From positions 124,001-188,000 of the forward strand of contig NZ_BSTT01000003.1 of the NCBI RefSeq assembly GCF_030269685.1: DNA of 64,000 nt, in the 5' to 3' direction. This document shows positions 7,881 to 20,641 of the stretch, piece after piece; the stretch's first letter is position 1; the number at the start of each line of letters is the position of its first letter. Below the pieces are notes generated by a model. That model made no database searches and was not told the origin of the DNA. It worked only from the letters and a program-made list of their open reading frames with translations. This DNA is from Actinomycetospora sp. NBRC 106378 (GTDB lineage: Bacteria; Actinomycetota; Actinomycetes; Mycobacteriales; Pseudonocardiaceae). The translations under genes were made by a program, and so were the position numbers.

Positions 7881-8753
7881 GTGGAGCCCAGCGACGTCGC
7901 GCGCCTGTACCGCCGGATCGAGCCCCTGCACTCGATGATCTACTTCGCGCCCGAGGTCGGTGAGGAGCTGACCGAGCTGGGCATCGGGCATCCGCGGGCG
8001 CAGTACTTCGCCCAGCGGTCGGCCGCGATGGGCCCCGTCGGGCCCGGGGTCGTGGCGGCGACCTACTACAACTTCAACCCGGCGCTGGTCGTGCGCTTCG
8101 TGCCGGTCGTCTGGATGTCCGCCCCGCCCGAGGACGTGCTGAACGCGCGCCTGCGTGCGGCCGACCGGGCCCTGCGCCGGCTGCTCGGCGACGCCGTGTC
8201 CTCCCGGGAGTGCGAGCGGGCGGGCGTGCTCGCCCGCCGGGCCTCGTCGGCGTGCACCCCCGAGGGCCGCCCGCTCTACGCCGCCCACGCCGACCTGCCC
8301 TGGCCCGACGAGCCGCACCTCGCGCTCTGGCACGCCGTGACGCTGCTGCGCGAGTACCGGGGCGACGGGCACCTGGCGGCCCTGCTCGCGGCGGGCGTGT
8401 CCGGGCTGGAGGCGCTGATCCTGCACACCGCGACGGGAGCGGGCTTCCTGCCCGAGGTCGCCCAGGCCACCCGTGGCTGGTCGGCCGAGCAGTGGGGCGA
8501 GGGCGTCGCGGGCCTGCGCGCCCGCGGGTTGGTGGACGACGGGCTCTCGCTCACCGCGGAGGGCGCCGCGTTCCGCGAGCACATCGAGGCGGAGACCTCC
8601 CGGATGTCCGCCGCGCCGTGGGAGCACCTGGGGGAGGACGACCGTGCCGAGCTGGCCGAGGTCGGCGGGGGCCTGACGAAGCGCCTGCTCGCCGCCGGCG
8701 CCTTCCCGTCGGGCGTGTTCGCCCCCGGCGCGGACCGGACGCCGAAGTCCTGA
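7881..8753 (+). CDS. SCO6745-family protein (helix-turn-helix-like, function unknown)
   Basis: GTG 7881 chosen over GTG 7857 because a TTAGCG -10-like box precedes it and homologues usually begin near VEPSDVARLYRRIEPLHSM; 290 residues. Recognisable features are the N-terminal RIEPLHSMIYF, the central LHTATGAGF and a C-terminal winged-helix-like segment with GLRARGLVDDGLSLTAEGAAF, which resembles MarR-type wing sequences. This matches the actinobacterial family named after SCO6745. The biochemical role is unknown. It is soluble, with no signal or membrane helix. It is divergent from the lipase gene, with 32 bp between starts, and is followed by two hairpin elements. Confidence 0.75.
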   Translation: MEPSDVARLYRRIEPLHSMIYFAPEVGEELTELGIGHPRAQYFAQRSAAMGPVGPGVVAATYYNFNPALVVRFVPVVWMSAPPEDVLNARLRAADRALRRLLGDAVSSRECERAGVLARRASSACTPEGRPLYAAHADLPWPDEPHLALWHAVTLLREYRGDGHLAALLAAGVSGLEALILHTATGAGFLPEVAQATRGWSAEQWGEGVAGLRARGLVDDGLSLTAEGAAFREHIEAETSRMSAAPWEHLGEDDRAELAEVGGGLTKRLLAAGAFPSGVFAPGADRTPKS

Positions 8754-8777
8754 GCCCTCCCGAGCCCGCTCCGGCCC

Positions 8778-8833
8778 CGAGGGTCACGTCAGACAGGTTC
8801 CGTCGGCCCTGGACCTGCCTGACGTGACTCTCG
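8778..8833. repeat. 56-bp hairpin element, copy 1
   Basis: Imperfect inverted repeat with 23-bp arms, about 20 of 23 positions paired. The right half carries TGCCTGACGT and ends in CTCG. The same architecture and total length (56 bp) occur at 8861-8916 and 56489-56544. It sits just after the 7881-8753 gene and probably folds as a bidirectional terminator or REP-like element. Confidence 0.75.
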
Positions 8834-8860
8834 TGGGCGGGAGTCCGGGCGCGACCGCGA

Positions 8861-8916
8861 CGAGAGGTACGTCCGGCATCCCGGGGGGCCCGAGAACATG
8901 CCTGACGTACGTCTCG
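8861..8916. repeat. 56-bp hairpin element, copy 2
   Basis: Inverted repeat with about 17 of 19 outer positions paired. The left arm begins CGAGAGGTACGTC and the right arm ends in TGCCTGACGTACGTCTCG. It lies 27 bp beyond copy 1, between two convergent genes. The rest of the 180-bp gap 8754-8933 holds nothing else recognisable. Confidence 0.75.
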
Positions 8917-8933
8917 CCGAGGCGATGCCCGCC

Positions 8934-9137
8934 TCACCTCAGGCGCTGCGGGTCGCCCGCGTCCACCTCCCCGTGCGCACCGGCCCGCTTCGCGAGCCAG
9001 ATGCCGCCGCCGATCACGAGCACACCCGCGATCAGCCAGCCCAGCGCCCCGAGCAGCCAGTGCACGAGGGGCAGGACCACCCCACCGAGCAGCACGAGCG
9101 CGCCGACACCGACCAGGATCCACACCACGATCTTCAT
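8934..9137 (-). CDS. Small two-helix membrane protein (67 aa)
   Basis: ATG at 9137, 67 residues. The sequence starts MKIVVWILVGVGALVLLGG and holds two membrane segments (about residues 3-22 and 27-48) separated by VVLPLVHWL. A short charged tail KRAGAHGEVDAGDP follows. Small proteins of this form are common in actinobacteria and are unassigned. Support comes from the good ATG start, the hydrophobic composition and the stop position beside the hairpin elements. It is divergent from the flavin oxidoreductase gene, 57 bp away. A coding call on one short frame in GC-rich DNA carries some risk. Confidence 0.65.
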   Translation of the reverse strand: MKIVVWILVGVGALVLLGGVVLPLVHWLLGALGWLIAGVLVIGGGIWLAKRAGAHGEVDAGDPQRLR

Positions 9138-9194
9138 GACGTCGAGCCTGCGCCGCGCTGCGGCCCGCGGGATCGGGGTGCGACCCTGAGTTTC

Positions 9195-10196
9195 ATGCGG
9201 GTCGTCGTGGTGGGCGCCGGGATCGTCGGGCTGTCGACGGCGGACGCGCTCCTGCGCCGCGGTCACGACGTCACCGTCCTCGAGGCGCGCCGGCCGCTCG
9301 GTGCGCGCAGCGTCGGCAGCTCGCGGATCTTCCGCCTCGCCCACGGCGACCCGGAACTGGTCGCCGCGGCGGCCGAGGCCCGTCGGCTGTGGGACGCCTG
9401 GTCCGAGCGCGCCGGGCGCCCGCTGCTCGGCGACGAGGGCGCGATCGTGTCCGGCCCGCGGGTCGACGCCTGGGCCGCCGCGATGGCGGCCGCGGGTGCG
9501 CCGCACGAGGTGGGGAACCCGCCGTCCGGGACCCTCGGGCGCACCGACGGCCCGGTGCTCCACGACCCGGCCGGGGGAGCGCTCGACCTCGCCGGCGCCG
9601 GCGAGCTGCTGCTCCGGGCGACGAAGCCCCACCTGCGGCCCGGGCGGGTGGTCGACCTCGACGAGCTGATCGCCGACGCGATCGTCCTGACGGCCGGTGC
9701 GGGCACCGCCGAGCTCGCCGCGCAGGTCGGCGTCACCGTGCCCGACGAGCCGTGCCACCACGTCCGGTTCTCGTTCCCGCTGCGTGAGCGCCCGGCCACG
9801 GTCCCGCCCGCGCACATCGACGGCGCCACCTACCAGCACCGCACGCCCGAGGGGCACTGGGCGATCGGCGGGCACCTCCCCGACGCGGTCACGACGACGG
9901 CGGCGCACTCCCTCGACGAGGTCCGGCGCCGGTCACGCGAGACCGTCACCGCGCACGTCGCCGAGCGACTGCCCGAACTCGTGCCGGAGCCGATCGGCGA
10001 GGTGACCTGCACGCCGACGGCGGGGGAGGGCGACGGGGTACGGACGGCGCGGGCCGGGAACGTGCACGTCCTCTGGGGCGGGAACCTCGCGAAGTTCGCC
10101 CCGTTGCTGGGAGAACGCCTGGCCGCGGCGGTCGCGGAGGACCACGTGGCGCACGCCATCGGTCCACATGACGACCCGACGGATCACGGTCGGTAA
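9195..10196 (+). CDS. FAD-dependent oxidoreductase, DAO family
   Basis: ATG 9195; 333 residues, shorter than the usual 370-390 of sarcosine or D-amino acid oxidases. The N-terminal dinucleotide motif is VVVGAGIVGLSTADALLRRG followed by VTVLEARRP, the classic Rossmann fold for FAD. The C-terminal part has the DAO pattern (GHWAIGG, EVTCTPTAG, GNVHVLWGGNLAKFAPLLGE). The central substrate section looks shortened between LLLRATKPHLRPG and ADAIVLTAGAG, but no frameshift is seen. It probably oxidises an amine or amino acid using FAD in the cytosol. The substrate is unknown. It is divergent from a small membrane protein gene and ends just before typA. Confidence 0.85.
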   Translation: MRVVVVGAGIVGLSTADALLRRGHDVTVLEARRPLGARSVGSSRIFRLAHGDPELVAAAAEARRLWDAWSERAGRPLLGDEGAIVSGPRVDAWAAAMAAAGAPHEVGNPPSGTLGRTDGPVLHDPAGGALDLAGAGELLLRATKPHLRPGRVVDLDELIADAIVLTAGAGTAELAAQVGVTVPDEPCHHVRFSFPLRERPATVPPAHIDGATYQHRTPEGHWAIGGHLPDAVTTTAAHSLDEVRRRSRETVTAHVAERLPELVPEPIGEVTCTPTAGEGDGVRTARAGNVHVLWGGNLAKFAPLLGERLAAAVAEDHVAHAIGPHDDPTDHGR

Positions 10197-10238
10197 CCTG
10201 GGAGGGTCCGACTCCCTTGTGGAAGGCAGTTCTCTCTC

Positions 10239-12170
<1,932 letters not shown>

Positions 12171-12225
12171 TCGCGTCGGGGCTCCTCGGTCCGTCACGAT
12201 GATCGGGACACCGAGGAGGATCCCG

Positions 12226-12939
12226 ATGACCGTGACCTTCGACGTCGACCTCGACGCGGGCCGCATCAGCGCGGTCTGGATGCTGGGGTCGTTCCTCGTG
12301 GTGTTCCTGGTGACCCGCGTGATCACCCGGCTCATCCGCGCCGGCCGGGGCCCCTTCCGGGACACCTCGGTCGGCGGGGTCCACGTCCACCACCTCGTCT
12401 ACGGCATCGCCCTGATGCTGCTCGCCGGGGCGGGGGAGTTCATCTACCGTCCCGACGGCGGGTGGCGCACGGTCCTCGCCGTCGCGTTCGGCGCGGGGGC
12501 GGCGCTGGCCCTGGACGAGTTCGCGCTGTGGCTGCGCCTCGCCGACGTCTACTGGTCCGACGAGGGTCGGCTCTCGGTCGACGCCGTGCTCATGGTGGCC
12601 GTCGTCGGCACCCTCCTCGTGCTCGGGGCCAATCCCTTCGGCACGAGCGGCCAGGGCGGGGCGCTCGGGGTCGCGCTGTCGGTGCTCGTGACGACGGGTG
12701 CGGCGATCACGGCCGCGTTCAAGGGCAAGATCGTCACCGCGATCGTCGGGGTGTTCCTGCCGCCCGTGGCGCTGCTCGGGGCGCTGCGGCTCGCCCGCCC
12801 GAGCTCGCCGTGGGCGCGCCGCCGCTACACCCCGGGCTCGCCCCGCGACGTCCGTGCCCGCCGGCGCTACCCCGCGGGGGCGCGCAACCCCTGGGACCGC
12901 GTGGTCGACCTCGTGGGCGGCGTGCGCAAGCCGTCCTGA
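12226..12939 (+). CDS. Multi-pass membrane protein with HVHH motif, function unknown
   Basis: ATG 12226 preferred because GAGGAGG stands 8 bases upstream; 237 residues. Five or six hydrophobic segments are visible. The loop after the first helix has GGVHVHHLVYGI, a His cluster that could bind metal or line an active site. Further on, LALDEFALWLRLADVYW places acidic residues within a helix. A basic Arg-rich tail (RRRYTPG, RARRRYPAG) is likely cytoplasmic. I recognise no named family with confidence, although similar proteins occur widely in actinobacteria. The stop is followed closely by the convergent DedA gene. Confidence 0.75.
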   Translation: MTVTFDVDLDAGRISAVWMLGSFLVVFLVTRVITRLIRAGRGPFRDTSVGGVHVHHLVYGIALMLLAGAGEFIYRPDGGWRTVLAVAFGAGAALALDEFALWLRLADVYWSDEGRLSVDAVLMVAVVGTLLVLGANPFGTSGQGGALGVALSVLVTTGAAITAAFKGKIVTAIVGVFLPPVALLGALRLARPSSPWARRRYTPGSPRDVRARRRYPAGARNPWDRVVDLVGGVRKPS

Positions 12940-12940
12940 C

Positions 12941-12955
12941 CCCGGCCGGCCGAGA
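12941..12955. repeat. 15-bp direct repeat flanking dedA (left copy)
   Basis: CCCGGCCGGCCGAGA, identical to 13675-13689. The two copies bracket the dedA gene on both sides. The core GGCCGGCC is a palindrome. Confidence 0.5.
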
Positions 12956-12957
12956 CG

Positions 12958-13641
12958 TCAGGACCTGTCGTCGGGCTGGAGGACCTGGGTGGGGGCCTCC
13001 ATCCGCCGGACGGCCCGGTGCCTGCGGTAGCGCTTGACCAGCATCCAGCCGACGAGCGCGACCAGCAGGGTCAGCACGACCGTCTGGAAGACCCCCGCGT
13101 ACTGCTCCACGAGCTGCCACCGGGATCCCAGGGCGTAGCCGCCGCCGACGAAGACGGAGTTCCAGACCAGGCTGCCGAGCGTGGTGAAGAGCGTGAACTC
13201 CCACCAGGGCATGCGGCGCTGTCCGGCGGGGATCGAGACGAAGGACCGGACGCCCGGGATCATCCGGCCCCAGAACACCGAGGCGCGGCCGTGACGGTCG
13301 AACCAGGACTCCGCCTTGCGCACGTCGTCCTCGCTGACCAGCGGCATCCGCGCGATCGTGCGGCGCACCCAGCCCTCGGAGCACAGCATCCCGACCAGGT
13401 AGAGCGCGAACGCCCCGACGACCGAGCCCGCCGTCGTCCAGAGGATCGCCGCCCAGACCGAGAACTCCCCCCGACCCGCCGCGAAGCCCGCCAACGGCAG
13501 GACGATCTCCGAGGGGATCGGGGGGAACACGTTCTCCAGCGCGACGATCAGGCCGGCGCCCGGAGCGCCGAACGTGGCCATGAGGTCCGTGGCCCAGTCG
13601 GCCAGACCGCCGTCGCTCGCAGGTGCCTGCACGGGGAGCAT
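12958..13641 (-). CDS. DedA family membrane protein
   Basis: ATG 13641; 227 residues, standard for DedA. The family sequence ENVFPPIPSEIVLPLAG lies near residue 36, and the second signature RMIPGVRSFVSIPAGQRRM follows at about 125. Four to five membrane helices follow, with a charged C-terminal tail. DedA proteins belong to the VTT/SNARE-associated fold. Members scramble or flip lipids such as undecaprenyl phosphate or phosphatidylethanolamine; the specific lipid here cannot be inferred. It is convergent with the 12226-12939 gene and lies upstream of gnd on the same strand, with a 49-bp gap, so it may be transcribed separately. Confidence 0.92.
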   Translation of the reverse strand: MLPVQAPASDGGLADWATDLMATFGAPGAGLIVALENVFPPIPSEIVLPLAGFAAGRGEFSVWAAILWTTAGSVVGAFALYLVGMLCSEGWVRRTIARMPLVSEDDVRKAESWFDRHGRASVFWGRMIPGVRSFVSIPAGQRRMPWWEFTLFTTLGSLVWNSVFVGGGYALGSRWQLVEQYAGVFQTVVLTLLVALVGWMLVKRYRRHRAVRRMEAPTQVLQPDDRS

Positions 13642-13674
13642 GCCCTGTCCAACGTCCGACTCGTCCGGATTTCT

Positions 13675-13689
13675 CCCGGCCGGCCGAGA
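13675..13689. repeat. 15-bp direct repeat flanking dedA (right copy)
   Basis: CCCGGCCGGCCGAGA, exact copy of 12941-12955; it ends next to the gnd stop codon. Confidence 0.5.
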
Positions 13690-13690
13690 T

Positions 13691-15130
13691 CTACGCCTCG
13701 GACTCCGCGCGGTCGTCGGTGGCCCACGCGGTGTGGAAGGTGCCCTCGCGGTCGGTGCGGCGGTAGGTGTGCGCCCCGAAGAAGTCGCGCTGGCCCTGCA
13801 CGAGGGCGGCGGGGAGCCGGTCGGCCCGGATGCCGTCGTAGTAGGCGAGGGCCGAGGAGAAGCCGGGCGTCGGGATGCCGAGCTGCGCGGCGCTCGCGAC
13901 GACGCGGCGCCACGAGTCCTGCGCCCCGCCGATGGCCTCGGCGAACGCGGAGTCGGTGAGCAGCGTGGTCAGGCCCGGCTCGCGCTCGTAGGCCGCCGTG
14001 ATCTCCTCGAGGAACTTCGCCCGGATGATGCAGCCGCCGCGCCAGATGCTCGCGACCTTGCCCAGGTCGATGTCCCAGCCGTACTCCTCGGCGCCGGCCT
14101 GGATCTCGTTGAAGCCCTGGGCGTAGGCGACGATCTTCGACGCGTAGAGCGCCTGCTCGATGTCGTCGGCGAAGCCCTCCGCCGCCGCTCCCTCGAGACG
14201 GGCACCGCTGACCCCGGGGAGGCCCTTCGCGGCGTCGCGCAGCGTCCGGTTGCCCGAGAGCGACCGGGCGAAGGTGGCCTCGGCGATACCGGTGACGGGG
14301 ACGCCGAGGTCGAGCGCGGCCTGCACGGTCCAGCGGCCGGTGCCCTTCTGCTCGGCCTCGTCGGCGACGATGTCGACGAACGGCTTCCCGGTCTCGGCGT
14401 CGGCGTGGGCGAGGACCTCGGAGGTGATCTCGATGAGGTACGAGTCGAGCCGGCCCCGGTTCCAGCCGGTGAACGTCTCGGCGATCGCGGCCGGGTCCAT
14501 GCCCAGGCCCTTGCGCAGGAGGTCGTAGGCCTCGGCGATGAGCTGCATGTCGGCGTACTCGATGCCGTTGTGCACCATCTTGACGAAGTGGCCCGCACCG
14601 TCCGCCCCGATGTGGGTGCAGCAGGGCTGCCCGTCCACCTTGGCCGAGATGTCCTCGAGCAGCGGGCCGAGGCTGTCGTAGGCCTCCTTCGGCCCGCCGG
14701 GCATGATGCTCGGCCCGTTGAGGGCGCCCTCCTCGCCACCGGACACGCCCATGCCGACGAAGTTGAGACCCTTCTCCGAGAGGGCCTTCTCCCGACGGCG
14801 GGTGTCCACGTAGTGCGCGTTGCCGGCGTCGATGATGACGTCGCCCTGCTCGAGGAGGGGGACGAACTCGTCGATCACCGCGTCGGTGGCCTTCCCCGCC
14901 GGGACCATGAGGATGATCCGGCGGGGCTTCTCGAGGGCGGCCACGAAGTCCTCGGCCGAGTAGGTCGGGACGAAGGTGCCCTCGTCGGAGAAGTTCTCGG
15001 CGAGATCCTTCGTCCGCTTGTCGGTCCGGTTGTGCAGCGCGACGGCGTGGCCGTGCCGCGCGAGGTTGCGTGCGAGGTTGCGCCCCATGGTGGCGAGGCC
15101 GCTGACGCCGATCTCCGCTGTCTGACTCAC
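13691..15130 (-). CDS. gnd: 6-phosphogluconate dehydrogenase (decarboxylating)
   Basis: GTG 15130 chosen as the start just before SQTAEIGVSGLATMG; 479 residues, the length of the long-chain homodimeric form. The NADP fold motif GLATMGRNLARNLA is at the N-terminus. The catalytic Lys and nearby residues are in GHFVKMVHNGIEYADMQ, and the all-helical C-terminal domain includes FTGWNRGRLDSYLIEIT and GTGRWTVQAALDLG. It converts 6-phosphogluconate to ribulose 5-phosphate, giving CO2 and NADPH in the oxidative pentose phosphate pathway. The AACTGTTAGC sequence found upstream (minus strand) also occurs upstream of the FMN reductase gene at 16214. Confidence 0.97.
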   Translation of the reverse strand: MSQTAEIGVSGLATMGRNLARNLARHGHAVALHNRTDKRTKDLAENFSDEGTFVPTYSAEDFVAALEKPRRIILMVPAGKATDAVIDEFVPLLEQGDVIIDAGNAHYVDTRRREKALSEKGLNFVGMGVSGGEEGALNGPSIMPGGPKEAYDSLGPLLEDISAKVDGQPCCTHIGADGAGHFVKMVHNGIEYADMQLIAEAYDLLRKGLGMDPAAIAETFTGWNRGRLDSYLIEITSEVLAHADAETGKPFVDIVADEAEQKGTGRWTVQAALDLGVPVTGIAEATFARSLSGNRTLRDAAKGLPGVSGARLEGAAAEGFADDIEQALYASKIVAYAQGFNEIQAGAEEYGWDIDLGKVASIWRGGCIIRAKFLEEITAAYEREPGLTTLLTDSAFAEAIGGAQDSWRRVVASAAQLGIPTPGFSSALAYYDGIRADRLPAALVQGQRDFFGAHTYRRTDREGTFHTAWATDDRAESEA

Positions 15131-15193
15131 AACGAGCAGAGTGCCCGACAACGGGGGCCGCACACGCTCGACGGGGTGACTTTCCCGTGACCC

Positions 15194-15204
15194 GCTAACA
15201 GTTG
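15194..15204. promoter_or_regulatory. Repeated 11-mer in gnd/GH12 intergenic region
   Basis: GCTAACAGTTG, also present exactly at 16831-16841. On the minus strand both read CAACTGTTAGC and lie upstream of minus-strand genes (gnd and the FMN reductase), so a shared promoter element is possible. Confidence 0.35.
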
Positions 15205-15246
15205 GGATCCCCGGCGCGAGGAACGGGTCGTACCGCGACGGGAGCA

Positions 15247-15263
15247 GACCGTCGCGGACGGTC
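15247..15263. promoter_or_regulatory. Inverted repeat upstream of the GH12 gene
   Basis: GACCGTC-GCG-GACGGTC, perfect 7-bp arms, ending 20 bp before the GH12 start. It may be an operator or a 5' leader stem. The remainder of the 153-bp gap 15131-15283 shows only promoter-like sequence. Confidence 0.5.
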
Positions 15264-15283
15264 ACGGGGGAGTACGACACACG

Positions 15284-16144
15284 ATGACGGATCGGACGTC
15301 GGACGCAAGGATCACGATCCAGGGCGGTCGCGCAGCGGTACGACGCGCCGCCACCCGGGCCACCCGTCGGACGCGGTTCCTGGTCGCTGCCATGCTGACC
15401 CTCGTGGTCGCGGGCGGCTCGATCTTCGTCGGGAACGCGGTCGGCTCCGCGGCCTCCTACGCCCAGATCTGCGGCCAGTTCGGCTCCCAGGTCGTCGGCG
15501 GCAAGTACGTCGCCCAGAACAACCGCTGGGGCACGTCCAAGAACCAGTGCATCACCCCGTTCGACACCGGCTTCACGCTCGACGTCGCCGACGGCACCAA
15601 CAACGCGGGCCCGTCGTCGTACCCGTCGCTCTACCGCGGGTGCGTCTACGGCTACTGCACGCCGGGCTCGACGAACGTCTTCCCGGCCCCGGTGCGCACC
15701 CTCGGCGCGGTCCGCTCGAACTTCGCGACGACGGGCCCGGACAAGTCCCAGCCGGTCAACCAGTACAACACCGCCTACGACATCTGGTTCGACCCGACCG
15801 CGACCAACGCGGGCCGCAACACCGGGGCCGAGATGATGATCTGGCTCAACCGGACCTCGTGGGTGCAGCCGATCGGCAAGCCCTACTACGACGTCAACAT
15901 CGGCGGCGTGATCTACACCGTCTGGTACGGCAAGATCGACCTGCCGGTCATCTCCTACGTGCGCAAGACGCCCACGACCACGGTGTCGAACCTGCCGATC
16001 GACCTGTTCGTCCGGGACGCCACGAACCGCGGTGTGATCAGGTCGACCTGGTACATGACGAGCGTCCAGGCCGGGTTCGAGCCGTGGACCGGTGGCAAGG
16101 GCCTGAAGGTCACCAACTTCTCGGTGACGCGGAACGGGCTGTAG
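15284..16144 (+). CDS. Secreted glycoside hydrolase family 12 endoglucanase
   Basis: ATG 15284; 286 residues. A long basic N-terminus (about residues 1-32, many Arg) precedes a hydrophobic export segment (about 33-58: FLVAAMLTLVVAGG), then the mature domain begins near SYAQICGQF. GH12 signs are the nucleophile segment EMMIWLNR, the WYGKIDLPVISYVRKTP strand and the acid/base Glu in GFEPWTGGKGL. A Cys pair (ICGQF, NQCITPF) and CVYGYC likely form disulfides. The enzyme should cut beta-1,4-glucan or xyloglucan outside the cell. There is no carbohydrate-binding module. It stands alone between gnd (divergent) and a convergent FMN reductase, with a strong hairpin after its stop. Confidence 0.88.
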   Translation: MTDRTSDARITIQGGRAAVRRAATRATRRTRFLVAAMLTLVVAGGSIFVGNAVGSAASYAQICGQFGSQVVGGKYVAQNNRWGTSKNQCITPFDTGFTLDVADGTNNAGPSSYPSLYRGCVYGYCTPGSTNVFPAPVRTLGAVRSNFATTGPDKSQPVNQYNTAYDIWFDPTATNAGRNTGAEMMIWLNRTSWVQPIGKPYYDVNIGGVIYTVWYGKIDLPVISYVRKTPTTTVSNLPIDLFVRDATNRGVIRSTWYMTSVQAGFEPWTGGKGLKVTNFSVTRNGL

Positions 16145-16164
16145 CGGCCCCCTCACCTCCGTGG

Positions 16165-16213
16165 CAGGAAAGCGTCGTTGCTTGCACCCGGTGCAAGCAA
16201 CGACGCTTTCCTG
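16165..16213. terminator. 49-bp near-perfect palindrome, bidirectional terminator
   Basis: Two perfectly complementary 24-bp arms (16165-16188 and 16190-16213) are separated by a single C. It lies between convergent genes, 20 bp after the GH12 stop and directly abutting the FMN reductase stop. The stem would end transcription from both sides. No T-run follows, as is common in actinobacteria. Confidence 0.8.
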
Positions 16214-16813
16214 TCAGGCGGGGGTGCTGCCCGGCAGGCCCAGCCGCTGCGTCCAGGACGCCAACCCCTCGAGGGCGGCCTTCGCGCCGGCCTCGGTCTC
16301 CGGGGCGGGCGTGAACACGCGCTCGTCGCCCTCGCCCGAGACGTTCTTCATCGCGAACGGGATCGGGACGGCGGCCGACACCGGCACCATGTTCAGGCCC
16401 ACCAGCACCGGCCAGAGCGCCTCGGCCGCGCGGGTGCCGGCGGCGACGCCGCCGTAGCTGACGATCGTCGCGGGCTTGCCCGCCCACTCGCGGTTGAGGT
16501 GGTCCAGCGCGTTCTTCAGGGCCGCGTTGAAGCTGTGGTTGTACTCCGGGGTGACGAACACGAAGGCGTCCGCACGGTCGACGATCGCGCTGAACCGCTT
16601 GGTGGAGTCGAGCGTGTAGCGCCCGAACCGCGGGTGCTCGGGCTCGGCGAACATCGGCAGGTCGACCTCGGCGAGGTCGACGATCTCCACCTCGAAGCCC
16701 TCGTACGCCCGCGCGTAGTCCGCGAACCACCGCGCGATCGGCTCGCCGATCCGGCCCGGTCGGGTGCTCGCGACGATGATCTGCAGCAGCGGGCGGCGGG
16801 CGTCGTCGCTCAT
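16214..16813 (-). CDS. NADPH-dependent FMN reductase family protein
   Basis: ATG 16813 with AAGGAG seven bases upstream; 199 residues. The flavodoxin-like fold is clear. The phosphate loop is [19 protein letters not shown], and the flavin-binding motif is [18 protein letters not shown], followed by [15 protein letters not shown]. Members reduce FMN, quinones or azo dyes with NAD(P)H in the cytosol. It could in principle supply reduced flavin to the tryptophan halogenase 4 kb away, but that is only a neighbourhood guess. It is divergent from hisD, with an 83-bp shared promoter region that contains a GTTGT-N4-ACAAC inverted repeat. Confidence 0.9.
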   Translation of the reverse strand: MSDDARRPLLQIIVASTRPGRIGEPIARWFADYARAYEGFEVEIVDLAEVDLPMFAEPEHPRFGRYTLDSTKRFSAIVDRADAFVFVTPEYNHSFNAALKNALDHLNREWAGKPATIVSYGGVAAGTRAAEALWPVLVGLNMVPVSAAVPIPFAMKNVSGEGDERVFTPAPETEAGAKAALEGLASWTQRLGLPGSTPA

Positions 16814-16830
16814 GGATACTCCTTGGTCGG

Positions 16831-16851
16831 GCTAACAGTTGTCTGCACAAC
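16831..16851. promoter_or_regulatory. hisD / FMN reductase divergent region: 11-mer and inverted repeat
   Basis: GCTAACAGTTG (16831-16841, second copy of the 15194 motif) overlaps the inverted repeat GTTGT-CTGC-ACAAC (16838-16851). It sits between the divergent starts at 16813 and 16897 and may be an operator for the reductase gene. Confidence 0.4.
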
Positions 16852-16868
16852 CATCCTGCACCTGATGA

Positions 16869-20613
<3,745 letters not shown>

Positions 20614-20641
<28 letters not shown>

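Noticed and set aside
9195..10196. Frameshifted or truncated flavin oxidoreductase
   Set aside because: It is shorter than the family norm, but N- and C-terminal motifs are in one frame with no break in coding pattern; treated as a short variant.
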